A DNA stretch of 35,275 bases, from contig JAQXNS010000030.1 in NCBI GenBank assembly GCA_029098125.1, positions 1 through 35,275 on the forward strand, given 5' to 3'. The notes under the pieces were generated by a model that saw nothing but the letters and a program-made list of their open reading frames with translations, was not told the DNA's origin and ran no database searches. The position numbers and the translations under genes are program-made. Of this stretch, positions 8,138-17,209 are shown one piece after another. Positions within the stretch are counted from its first letter, which is position 1. Each line of letters starts with the position of its first letter. Origin of the DNA: a bacterium. GTDB lineage: Bacteria > Bacillota_I > Bacilli_A > RFN20 > CAG-826.

Positions 8138-9544
8138 ATGAAACAATATTTACTATTATGCGCCTCTATGTTTTTAGGATTAACAGTTTGTTCAAGTTGC
8201 AATAATAACGAAGAAACAAACGAGTAAGTTGTATCCAAAAAACAAATAATTTTCAATCAAACTAATAATGAAGAATCGCTTTATGATGATTCTAACGTTA
8301 AATTTAATGATGGGAAATATACTTTTTCTGGAGGCTCTTGCAAAATCAAAAACGAAATATCGTTGACTTTATTTGAGTCTTCTTTGTGGGAAATTTCTTT
8401 TAAAAAATCGAAAATTGAGAGTGGTTATATTTTATATTTTAATTCAGATGACCCTTCAAATAAGATTTATTTTACTTTTAACTCTACTAATAAAATAGTT
8501 ACAATCGGCGTTTCAAATAACAAAAAGCAATTAAGATTTTTTAATTATGGTTTCACTTTGCCAATACAACAATTTACAGACATAGATTGTTCGATAAAAT
8601 ATGAAAATGAATTATTTTCCTTTTATATAAATGATACTGAATACAAATTAAACGCATTTAATGTGAACCAAGATAATAATTTTAATAAATGCGATGAACT
8701 AAATTTATCAAAAGAGCTTAGAGCACAAATAATTGGTATAACGAATTCACAATATTTGTTTTTAGATTCAGTTGGTTCGTTAACAAATGATGCACATTTA
8801 TTTAGAGGCTCCTTTGAAGAAATTTCAGTTTCATATTCATATGAAAAAGAAAAATTCATTGATGAAATCAGTGTTTTAGACGATAAAAGCCTATTTTTCC
8901 TTGGTTCTTCAATCTTTTATGGACATTGTACAGGTGGATATAGCTTTGCTGATATGATTTCTGATCATTATTTATTAACAAAAGTCTATAAATAAACTGT
9001 AAGTGGAACAACGCTAGCTGTTTCAAATAGTTTAAAAAACTCCTATGTTGAAAGAATGGATGCAAAAATTGAAAACTCAAAAAGTCACTCATATATTGAA
9101 GATGATGATGTTTTAATTGTTCAATTATCAACAAATGATTTTTGAAAAGGAATCTCACTTGGAAATATAGAAGATGAAGATGTTAAAGACTCTGAATCTT
9201 TTGATAAAACAACAATCATTGGTGCAATTGAATATATCTGTGCAAGAGCAAGAGAGTTAAACCCTGATATAGAAATTACATTTATTAGCTGTCCAATAAT
9301 TAATAGTTGGGCATATAGAGCGAAATATAAAACTTATAATGACGGAATCATGCAAGATTTGATCCAAAAATGGGATATTAACTATTTAGATCTATTAAAT
9401 TATGAACCTGCAGCAAGTTCATATGTAAGTTTAGATGCATCATCATTAAAAGGTTTCTTTTATAATGAAATTCACCCAAATTTTGTTGGATACAGTGTTC
9501 TAATTTATCCATTATTAGTTGATTTATTGACAAATATTTTATAA
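8138..9544 (+). pseudogene. SGNH/GDSL-type hydrolase lipoprotein with three in-frame stops
   Basis: One continuous frame of 469 codons: signal peptide MKQYLLLCASMFLGLTVCSSC, GSSIFYG, IVQLSTND, NEIHPNFVGY. Interrupted by TAA 8225-8227, TAA 8993-8995 and TGA 9143-9145. Confidence 0.85.
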
Positions 9545-9604
9545 TTTTTTCACTTTCGTTGTTTTTACCGATCTTTATTTAGTAAAATATTTTTAGGTAA
9601 AAAT

Positions 9605-9784
9605 ATGATTTTTAGTGTTAAAAAATTTGTTTTAAGTCTGTTTAATGTTAATGCAAATTTAAAAAGAGCATTAAAAATTTTAAATTGCGGTTTTAACCAG
9701 TATTTTTCGTGTTATTTTATCCCATCTTCAGATTCAATTCATTCAGAACTACCGAAGAACTTTAAAATAGCAAAAACTATTTAA
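9605..9784 (+). CDS. Possible 59-codon upstream ORF / leader peptide of mgtE
   Basis: MIFSVKKFVLSLFNVNANLKRALKILNCGFNQYFSCYFIPSSDSIHSELPKNFKIAKTI*; its stop codon overlaps the 5' arm of a hairpin immediately before the mgtE SD. Confidence 0.3.
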   Translation: MIFSVKKFVLSLFNVNANLKRALKILNCGFNQYFSCYFIPSSDSIHSELPKNFKIAKTI

Positions 9785-9820
9785 GGGTTAAGCCAAAATT
9801 TTATTTCTCTTAATCCTTAA
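9781..9820 (+). promoter_or_regulatory. Hairpin directly upstream of the mgtE ribosome-binding site
   Basis: ttaagggttaag-ccaaaattttatttct-cttaatccttaa, one mismatch in 12 bp, followed by taggagg SD. Confidence 0.6.
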
Positions 9821-9837
9821 ATGATAGGAGGAATAAA

Positions 9838-11277
9838 ATGGAAAACGAATTAATTTCTACTGAAAAATTAGAACAATTAATAAAAGAAAAGAACGTAAAA
9901 GAAATACGTAAAATTTTTGAAGTTGTCCCAACTATTGATATTGCAGAAGCTTGTGATGACTTTGAAGATATTTCATATCTAATTTTTATATTCAAAATTG
10001 TAAAAAGTGAATACACCGCTGATTTATTTACTGAATTATCTAGCGAAAGCAAAGAAGATTTAATTCTTGCAATGAGCGACGCCGAACTTGCAAAGATTTT
10101 AGAAAGTCAATTTGCAGATGATATTGTTGATGATCTTGAGGATTTACCAGCAAATCTTGTCACAAGAGTACTAAAAAACGTTCCAAAAGAAAGAAGAGAG
10201 AGCATTAATCGACTTTTAAATTATAAAGATAACACAGCTGGTTCAATTATGACCACTGAATTTTTGACCTTGCTTGATAATCTTAGCGCTGATGAAGCTA
10301 TCAATATGATTAGAAAAGAAGGTAAAACAAAAGAAACAATTTATACAATCTTTGTTATTGATAATAGAAGAAATTTAGTTGGAACTCTTGATCTTGACGA
10401 TTTGATTTTTGCAAACGGTGATGAAAAAATTTCAGACATCATGAATATGGACTATGTCACAACCAATGTCATGGATGATCAAGAAGAAGTTGCAAATTTG
10501 ATGAAAAGATACGACTTAAATGCAATTGCAGTTTTGAACAACGAAAATAGACTTATTGGTCTCATCACTGTTGACGATATCGTTGACGTTATTGAACAAG
10601 AAGCAACCGAAGATATGTCAAAAATGGCTGGTGTTGCACCTCTTGAAAACTCATATTTAGAGACAAAAACATTAAAAATGGCTTTAAAATGTGCACCTTG
10701 GTTGATGATTTTATTGATTTTAGGCACTTTTTCTTCAATGATTCTATCAAAATTTGAAAATGCACTTAGTGCTTTGCCAATTCTTGTACCTTTTGTCACT
10801 GTTTTAATGGATACTGGAGGAAATGCAGGAGGTCAAACAACGACACTTATAGTTCGTGGACTTGCTGTTCAAGAATTTGAACCACGTGACTATTTAAAAA
10901 TTCTATGGAAAGAACTTCGTGTTGCTTTTTTAACTGGTTTAATGGTTTGCATTTTTTCGACTATTTGGTTTTTAGGAGAAATGTATTTAAATATTATCTC
11001 GTTTGATGGATATGAAATTGCTAATGAAGTTTTATCTGGATGGCCATTATTTTTAGCTAGATTAGAGATTGCGCTTTTAGTTAGTACCACATTATTCCTT
11101 GGAATTATCGTTGCAAAATTTGTTGGCACGTCTCTTCCAATGCTTGTTGCATCACTTAAAAAAGACCCTGCTTTAATAAGTTCACCATTTGTTACAACCA
11201 TTGTTGATGTATGTTCATTGCTTATTTATTTAGGTTTTGCATACATCCTATTTTCAAATATTTTACCTGCACTTTAG
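9838..11277 (+). CDS. mgtE: Magnesium transporter MgtE
   Basis: N-domain, two CBS domains, TM domain with VTVLMDTGGNAGGQTTTLIVRGLA signature. Confidence 0.97.
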   Translation: MENELISTEKLEQLIKEKNVKEIRKIFEVVPTIDIAEACDDFEDISYLIFIFKIVKSEYTADLFTELSSESKEDLILAMSDAELAKILESQFADDIVDDLEDLPANLVTRVLKNVPKERRESINRLLNYKDNTAGSIMTTEFLTLLDNLSADEAINMIRKEGKTKETIYTIFVIDNRRNLVGTLDLDDLIFANGDEKISDIMNMDYVTTNVMDDQEEVANLMKRYDLNAIAVLNNENRLIGLITVDDIVDVIEQEATEDMSKMAGVAPLENSYLETKTLKMALKCAPWLMILLILGTFSSMILSKFENALSALPILVPFVTVLMDTGGNAGGQTTTLIVRGLAVQEFEPRDYLKILWKELRVAFLTGLMVCIFSTIWFLGEMYLNIISFDGYEIANEVLSGWPLFLARLEIALLVSTTLFLGIIVAKFVGTSLPMLVASLKKDPALISSPFVTTIVDVCSLLIYLGFAYILFSNILPAL

Positions 11278-11278
11278 T

Positions 11279-11313
11279 TAAAAAACCTGCATAACTCAAC
11301 TATTTTTGGAAAA
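11279..11313 (-). repeat. Dispersed intergenic repeat, copy B (divergent)
   Basis: ttaaaaaacctgcataactcaactatttttggaaa. Confidence 0.7.
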
Positions 11314-11673
11314 TTATGTCTATTTCATACATATTAATCATTTAAATATGTAATGATTTTTTATAAAAGGAAATGATTATGAAAGAATAAAAAGAAGAAA
11401 AAAATAAGTTTTGTAAAAATAAAACATGAAGAGATTAAATACTGAACATCAAGTTTATATGAAGGAACAAATACGGTAAGAGTTAAGCGATAAAACCCAT
11501 AAAGACATAGTGGTGTTACATGTTTTTCAAAAGATTCTGGTTCTTCATTCATATTTCATGATATGAATAATCTCCCGTAATAATGTTTTGTCTAGTGATT
11601 ACCCTTTTGATATAGCAATAAGTTTTAAATTATACATTTGGGCAAATTGGTTTCATTTCTTTTTTCTCTATTA

Positions 11674-12525
11674 TTATTCCTCCTCGTAATAATAAGAGTA
11701 ATCGATACCTTTCATAAAAATATCTCTGTTATTTATATCGTTAATTAAAGCTTGTTTGAGAAGACTAAAAATAGGTTTTGAATCAACAGGGCTCGCTTTC
11801 ATTGCCAACAAATAATCTTCCTTATTAATTTTTGACCAATCAATGCACTTTTTGAGCCTGTCCTTTAGAAGTAAATCTAACCAAATTCTAGTTGATCTAC
11901 CATTGCCTTCCATAAATGGATGAGCAATATTCATTTCAATATATTTATCAACTATTTCATCAAATGTATTATCAGGCATCCTGTTAATATCTTGCAAAAC
12001 CTGTGGTAAAAAGTCTCCGTTAGCAAAAGTAAATCCGCCTTTAGAAATAGTTTTAGTTCTGATTTTACCAGCGAATGGATAAAGCCCTTCAAACAAGTAA
12101 GCATGTATCTTTTGTAAAGCAATAGTCTTTCCAATTTCCTCTTTTTCAATCAATTCTGTTTTATAAAAGTCATAGGCTTTTTTCTTACTTTGCTCATCTA
12201 TTGGATCAAGTGAGCCGTCTAACCATTTTTCAAATTCTATATTATTCTTACTTCTAAGAATTCTTCCCAGTTTCTTGATTCCTGTTTCATCAATTACGTC
12301 AGTAAGATATTTCTTGCCATCATCAGCATATAATTTCAGTTGTCTACAAAATGTATTCAACTCAGGATTTCTTCGTTTAATAGCATTCCAATATATTCTT
12401 GGATTTTTGGAATCAGTTAGCACAAAAACAACATCAGTGGCGGAATACCACCATTTTGTTAATTTGCTATCCCATACAGCACGGATTGGTTTATTTAAAA
12501 AATACCTAATTGAATGTTTTATCAT
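11674..12525 (-). CDS. Bro-N/DinD-like N-terminal domain fused to Fic domain (Fic-family AMPylase-like)
   Basis: N-term IRAVWDSKLTKWWYSATDVVFVLTDSKNPRIYWNAIKRR...NTFCRQLKLYADDGKKYLTD (DinD/Bro-N-like). Fic motif AHPFMEGNGRSTRIW; flap-like YPFAGKIRTKTISKGGFTF; C-terminal SYYYEE. Confidence 0.88.
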   Translation of the reverse strand: MIKHSIRYFLNKPIRAVWDSKLTKWWYSATDVVFVLTDSKNPRIYWNAIKRRNPELNTFCRQLKLYADDGKKYLTDVIDETGIKKLGRILRSKNNIEFEKWLDGSLDPIDEQSKKKAYDFYKTELIEKEEIGKTIALQKIHAYLFEGLYPFAGKIRTKTISKGGFTFANGDFLPQVLQDINRMPDNTFDEIVDKYIEMNIAHPFMEGNGRSTRIWLDLLLKDRLKKCIDWSKINKEDYLLAMKASPVDSKPIFSLLKQALINDINNRDIFMKGIDYSYYYEEE

Positions 12526-12540
12526 AATGTTATGATAAAA
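12517..12540. promoter_or_regulatory. Perfect 11-2-11 palindrome over the Bro-N-Fic start codon
   Basis: TTTTATCATAA-TG-TTATGATAAAA. Confidence 0.6.
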
Positions 12541-12552
12541 TAAATCGTTTCA

Positions 12553-12575
12553 GTTGTCTACAAATTGTAGACAAC
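12553..12575. promoter_or_regulatory. Perfect 11-1-11 palindrome upstream of the Bro-N-Fic gene, candidate operator
   Basis: GTTGTCTACAA-A-TTGTAGACAAC. Confidence 0.65.
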
Positions 12576-12580
12576 TCACA

Positions 12581-12618
12581 AAGTAAAAATAAAAGGACCG
12601 ACACATTTTATCGATCCT
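12581..12618 (-). terminator. Terminator of the gltX/tRNA-Glu unit
   Basis: Minus strand AGGATCGA-taaaatgtg-TCGGTCCT followed by tttatttttac. Confidence 0.75.
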
Positions 12619-12630
12619 ATGTTTATAAGT

Positions 12631-12707
12631 TGGTAGTCTGTACGGGATTCGAACCCGTGAATGGCGCCTTGAGAGGGCGCTGAGTTAAGCCACTTCTCCA
12701 ACAGACC
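12631..12707 (-). tRNA. tRNA-Glu (anticodon CUC), CCA encoded
   Basis: Minus strand GGTCTGT TG GAGAAGTGGCTTAACTC A GCGCC CTCTCAA GGCGC CATTC ACGGG TTCGAAT CCCGT ACAGACT A CCA. Confidence 0.9.
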
Positions 12708-12751
12708 AAGTAGGTATATTTTACAAAAATACACCTAAAAAATAAACATTT

Positions 12752-14419
12752 TTATATAGTTGCGATGAATAAATTAATTCTTCTTGTACATTCTTCATTA
12801 CCTAAAATTTTCATAATTGAGAATAAATTAGGTGTAACTTTTCTTAGAACGAATGCGAGTCTTAGAATTTCACATGCATCATTGATGTTTCCGTTCCAAA
12901 TTGTTGGATCTTGTTTGTAAATTTTGTTGTCTGTGCAGAAATTATATTTTGAAGCGACTTCTTTAACATTATTAAACCAACAATTTTCATCAGATTCTAA
13001 TGCGTAATTTGACTTTGAGTAATCTATTAAGAAGTTTTTGATTATATCTTTAGAAATTCTTGGATTTAAATCAAATGATGTTTCTTTAATTGATTTATCA
13101 TAAACTTTATTATCAAAGAATGAGATTATTGGATAAATATCGCTATATTTAGCATAATCTTTTCTTGGGTTTTTCTTTTCTCTTTCTATATTCATAATTT
13201 CAACAAATTTATCGTAGTCTTTTTCAATAAATTCTTGTAATTCTTTTGAATAGATTTTTGCCCATTCATATGCTTTTTTAGAAATTTCATTTTTATCCAT
13301 TTTTCCTAAAATTTCTTTAGAGTAGAAGTTAAGTTTGTCATTATCGAATAATGCACCATCTAAACTCATTTTTTTGAACGATAATTTGAAATTATCAATG
13401 TTGTAATCTTTAGTTTTTACAATGTAATCTTCATAATTTGAGTTAGCAATAGTCATTAAATAGACAAGTAAAGCATGTGGTTCATATCCTGATTGTAAGA
13501 AATAGTCAACGCTTGCTTCCATATCTTTTCTTTTTGATAATTTTCTTCTTGTTCCGTTATCCATTTTCATGATAACTGGTAAGTGAGCATATTTTGGTGC
13601 CTTGAATCCTAATGCTTTAAATAAATCTAAATGTATTGGGAGTGATGGTAGCCATTCTTCTCCACGAGTAACAATAGTAGTGTGCATAAAATGATCATCG
13701 CAAACATGAGCAAAGTGATATGTTGGTAAACCATCGCTTTTATAAATTACAATGTCTTGATCATTTTCTGTGAGTTCAAGATCACCTCTAATTTCATCAT
13801 GACATTTTATTTTATTCTCGTGGTTGCCATGACTTTTAAATCTAATAACAAAAGGTTTTCCTTCCTTTATATATTTAATAGCAGTTTCAGGATCTAAATC
13901 TCTATAAATTGCATATTTTCCATAAACACCAGTGATTTCTTTATTTGCTGTTTGTTTTTCTCTTAATTCAGCAAGATCACTTTCACTCATAAAACAAGGA
14001 TAAGCAAGACCATTTGCAATCATATCTTTGATTACAATTTCATAAATCTCTTTTCTTTTGGATTGAACATATGGACCATAATTACCTTTTTCAGAGTCAC
14101 CAAGATATCCTTCATCTGGGTTAATGTTAAATTCATGAAGTTGTTTTAAAAGTAATTTATCGCTTCCTTCGACTTCTCTTTTTGTATCTGTATCTTCAAG
14201 TCTTGTATAAAAAATACCATTTGAGTCATGAGCTGTTTTACAAGCAATCATTGAAGTAAACAAACTTCCTGTATGCAAAAAACCAGTTGGTGAAGGTGCA
14301 AAACGAGTAACACGAGCGCCTTCTTTTAAATTTCTTTCTTTATATTGGTTTTCCAAATCTTGAATTGTTTTAGTTATGTTAGGAAAAATTAAATCAGCTA
14401 ATTCTTTTTTAAAATTCAT
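12752..14419 (-). CDS. gltX: Glutamate--tRNA ligase
   Basis: RFAPSPTGFLHTGSLFTSM (HIGH region), RRKLSKRKD (KMSKS), TRGEEWLPSLPIHLDLFKALG. Confidence 0.95.
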   Translation of the reverse strand: MNFKKELADLIFPNITKTIQDLENQYKERNLKEGARVTRFAPSPTGFLHTGSLFTSMIACKTAHDSNGIFYTRLEDTDTKREVEGSDKLLLKQLHEFNINPDEGYLGDSEKGNYGPYVQSKRKEIYEIVIKDMIANGLAYPCFMSESDLAELREKQTANKEITGVYGKYAIYRDLDPETAIKYIKEGKPFVIRFKSHGNHENKIKCHDEIRGDLELTENDQDIVIYKSDGLPTYHFAHVCDDHFMHTTIVTRGEEWLPSLPIHLDLFKALGFKAPKYAHLPVIMKMDNGTRRKLSKRKDMEASVDYFLQSGYEPHALLVYLMTIANSNYEDYIVKTKDYNIDNFKLSFKKMSLDGALFDNDKLNFYSKEILGKMDKNEISKKAYEWAKIYSKELQEFIEKDYDKFVEIMNIEREKKNPRKDYAKYSDIYPIISFFDNKVYDKSIKETSFDLNPRISKDIIKNFLIDYSKSNYALESDENCWFNNVKEVASKYNFCTDNKIYKQDPTIWNGNINDACEILRLAFVLRKVTPNLFSIMKILGNEECTRRINLFIATI

Positions 14420-14431
14420 ACAAACTCCTTG

Positions 14432-14461
14432 TTGACAATAGTCAGTTTTCTATAATATAAT
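14432..14461 (+). promoter_or_regulatory. Sigma70-type promoter of tRNA-Gly
   Basis: TTGACA (14432-14437), 18-bp spacer, TATAAT (14456-14461), 10 nt before the tRNA. Confidence 0.65.
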
Positions 14462-14471
14462 AATCAAGCAC

Positions 14472-14545
14472 GCAGGTGTAGTTCAGTGGTAGAACACCAC
14501 CTTGCCAAGGTGGTTATGCGGGTTCGATTCCCGTCACTTGCTCCA
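14472..14545 (+). tRNA. tRNA-Gly (anticodon GCC), CCA encoded
   Basis: GCAGGTG ... CCACC TTGCCAA GGTGG ... GCGGG TTCGATT CCCGT CACTTGC TCCA. Confidence 0.95.
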
Positions 14546-14555
14546 GTTGTGTATT

Positions 14556-14580
14556 AAGTCGAGTTACTCGACTTTTTTTA
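14556..14580 (+). terminator. Terminator after tRNA-Gly
   Basis: AAGTCGAG-TTA-CTCGACTT-TTTTT. Confidence 0.85.
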
Positions 14581-14637
14581 TTGCCTGGATAAATGAACGG
14601 CAATTATTTTACCATATTTATATGGCTATTATCTACA

Positions 14638-14662
14638 AAAGAAAAAGACTTTTTGAGTCTTG
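14638..14662 (-). terminator. Terminator of the cdaA/deoD minus-strand operon
   Basis: Minus strand AAGACT-caaaa-AGTCTT followed by TTTCTTTTG. Confidence 0.6.
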
Positions 14663-14678
14663 TTCTTTTGTATAATAT

Positions 14679-15797
14679 TTAATCTTTTTTATTATCATTC
14701 TTATTTTCTTCATCATTATTTTCTTGATCATGAGATAAGGATTTTTTCATGGCATCTAAAGCTTTTTCGAATTCTTTAATGTCATTTTCACTGTTAGTAT
14801 TAAATCTTTCCATTGTTCTTTTATAAACATCTAATTCGCTTTCAGCACCTTGAATAAAAGTTGCAAGGATTTTAGACATAAATTTTGGGCGAATCATTTC
14901 ATGATAATTGAAAACAAGTGGCATGAAAGGAATTATCACAATCAAAGTAACAATGATTGAAGTTAGAGTTACAATATCAACTGATAAATTTGGACTTAAT
15001 AAACCAAATAAAAAATAAGTTAGTGAGAAAGTTGTAACAAACAAAATTGTTAGTGGGAAGAGGATAAAATAGTATCCTTTATAATATGATTTATTTTCTT
15101 TGATTGTTCTTTTTAAAACAATATTTACAGCTTGTGGTGGTGCATTTCTTAATGTTGGAGCGATATAATATTTAAATGTTCCAACAGAAATTTTATGAAT
15201 AAAATAATAAAAAGAGACGAGAATAGCAGGGAAATTTGAAAATAATGCGACAAAACGGATGTAAGTATAGTGACTTTCCATTACTGTATTTATGCCATTA
15301 ATAAATGAGACTGTGTCATTATAATTGATGTTATTTAGTTCTTCAAAAATAGCGTAAAGTTCGCTTCCTGGAACTGTTGAAAGTATCATTAAAATCCCAC
15401 TTGTTACTACAGTTATACCGAAATAAATAATGATTGAAAATAGAAGTGTGTTCCAAATTCTAAGTTGTCCTTTAAATGGAATTTGTTTTCCAATTCTAGT
15501 TGTTTTTAAAAATGAAGAAAGTTTTAATTCATCTCTTCTTGATCCGTGAAGTCCTCCACAAACAGCAAAATAGCTATAAATGAAAGGTTCAATAAAGCCT
15601 GCAATTAAAGAAAGCAGGATTAAAAATAATAAATAAGATAAAAAATCTAGTGCTTGAAAACTACCAACATAGTTAAGTAAAAGTGCAAAAATTAAATAGA
15701 TTCCAAGTAAAATTAGATTTATGATCATGGCGCATTTTAATGTATACCATGCGTCGTTATAAAAAGTTTTATAAATTTGTTTGAATTTATTTTTCAT
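14679..15797 (-). CDS. Hypothetical multi-spanning membrane protein
   Basis: 372 aa, ~6 hydrophobic segments, charged C-terminal tail; shares 1 nt with the upstream gene. Confidence 0.8.
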   Translation of the reverse strand: MKNKFKQIYKTFYNDAWYTLKCAMIINLILLGIYLIFALLLNYVGSFQALDFLSYLLFLILLSLIAGFIEPFIYSYFAVCGGLHGSRRDELKLSSFLKTTRIGKQIPFKGQLRIWNTLLFSIIIYFGITVVTSGILMILSTVPGSELYAIFEELNNINYNDTVSFINGINTVMESHYTYIRFVALFSNFPAILVSFYYFIHKISVGTFKYYIAPTLRNAPPQAVNIVLKRTIKENKSYYKGYYFILFPLTILFVTTFSLTYFLFGLLSPNLSVDIVTLTSIIVTLIVIIPFMPLVFNYHEMIRPKFMSKILATFIQGAESELDVYKRTMERFNTNSENDIKEFEKALDAMKKSLSHDQENNDEENKNDNKKD

Positions 15798-16507
15798 TAA
15801 TAAATGTCATCTCCAGTGTCATTTTTTTGTTTGTTTTTACCATAGAGTCGTGAAATGTCTTGAACAGCAAATTCAAGTTGCTTTTGATCCATGTTTTTAA
15901 CGTTACGCTTTTCAATATTTTTAATTAATTTACGTAAATTTTTCTTTGATACTATAAAACTATTGTTTTTATTTAATTCATTTGCGTTTTTAACAACACA
16001 ATTATCATTAATTACTAAGATTGAAATAAAGAATGATTTATCAATATTTGTAACAAGAGATAATTTTTCAAGTCGTTTTTCATTCATTGCCATTGGGTTA
16101 TCCATTTCAAATTGTTTTTTCTGATTTGAATAGAAGAACCAAGTTGAATCTTCTTTTTTACCGCTAATTGCACCACGATAATATCGATCCTTAATGACAT
16201 AAATGTATTTATCACCAAATAAAACATGGTCAATTCGACAAATTAACTGATTATTATTTTTAATTACAAGATTATTTATTAAATAATAATCATTAATCTC
16301 AGCAATTTTTCTTATTTCCTTATAATATATTTTTTGGAAATTTTTGAAATTGTAATGTCTTTTTGCAAATGGAAAAATTATTAAAAATAATAAAAGTAAT
16401 AAAATGAATATTAAAGCGCAGATAAAAATAGTAAATCCTACTGGATTTTCTTTATAATTTAAAAAATCAATAAAAAGAGGAAATACTATCATAAAAATTT
16501 TATGCAA
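15797..16507 (-). CDS. Membrane-anchored NERD (nuclease-related domain)-like protein
   Basis: N-terminal TM, then YYLINNLVIKNNNQLICRIDHVLFGDKYIYVIKDRYYRGAISGKKEDSTWFF...NPMAMNEKRLEKL resembling NERD. Confidence 0.7.
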   Translation of the reverse strand: MHKIFMIVFPLFIDFLNYKENPVGFTIFICALIFILLLLLFLIIFPFAKRHYNFKNFQKIYYKEIRKIAEINDYYLINNLVIKNNNQLICRIDHVLFGDKYIYVIKDRYYRGAISGKKEDSTWFFYSNQKKQFEMDNPMAMNEKRLEKLSLVTNIDKSFFISILVINDNCVVKNANELNKNNSFIVSKKNLRKLIKNIEKRNVKNMDQKQLEFAVQDISRLYGKNKQKNDTGDDIY

Positions 16508-17207
16508 GTGATAAAGCTAAAGTAACCATTTTGACTAATGAAGATTGTCTTTCTTCTTGAGTCATATCTTTTTCTTCTTTATTTACAAATGTGTCGCTAA
16601 CTGTTAATAAGCAAAGTGCTTTCTTTTTTAGTCTCATTGCGTTTAAAAATAGGCCATAACTTTCCATTTCAACACCTAAAATACCAAGTTCCATAGGAAT
16701 TTTGTAAAATTCAGGATCTGGATCATAGAAGATGTCACTACTAAATATTGGTCCAGCATGAACAGGAATGTTAAGTTTTAATGCGTTTTCATATGCTTTT
16801 AACATGAGTGAAAAATCACTGCATGGAGCAACATGGACACCTTTATTTGAATAGTGGGAAGCATAATTTGAATTACTTGATGCACTTGTTGCAATAATTA
16901 CATCACCAACATGGCATTCTTTTTGATATCCGCCACAAGTTCCAATTCTAATGATGTTTTCAACTCCATAACATGTAAAAAGTTCATAAGAATAAATTCC
17001 AATTGATGGAACACCCATACCGCTTGCCATAACACTAATTTCTTTTCCTTCTTGAGTGTGGCCTGTGAATGCTAATATACCCCTAACATTGCTAACTTCT
17101 TCATAGTCAGCTAAAAAATTCTCTGCAATCCATTTTGCCCTTTTTGGATCGCCTGGCATTAATACTGTTTTGGCAAAGTGTGCTTTGTCATTAATGTGTG
17201 TCGACAT
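16500..17207 (-). CDS. deoD: Purine-nucleoside phosphorylase (DeoD type)
   Basis: MSTHINDKAHFAKTVLMPGDPKRAKWIAENFL; GMGVPSIGIYSYEL; RIGTCGGYQ; GVEMESYGLFLNA. Confidence 0.97.
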   Translation of the reverse strand: MSTHINDKAHFAKTVLMPGDPKRAKWIAENFLADYEEVSNVRGILAFTGHTQEGKEISVMASGMGVPSIGIYSYELFTCYGVENIIRIGTCGGYQKECHVGDVIIATSASSNSNYASHYSNKGVHVAPCSDFSLMLKAYENALKLNIPVHAGPIFSSDIFYDPDPEFYKIPMELGILGVEMESYGLFLNAMRLKKKALCLLTVSDTFVNKEEKDMTQEERQSSLVKMVTLALSLA

Positions 17208-17209
17208 AT

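Noticed and set aside
9143-9145. TGA read as Trp (genetic code 4)
   Set aside because: TGG is used for Trp throughout, the same frame also has two TAA stops, and other genes in the window have no internal TGA. The 5454-frame ends with TGA after TGG.
11361-11552. 63-aa minus-strand ORF between mgtE and the Fic gene
   Set aside because: Poly-Phe tail from an A-rich stretch, no SD or domain.
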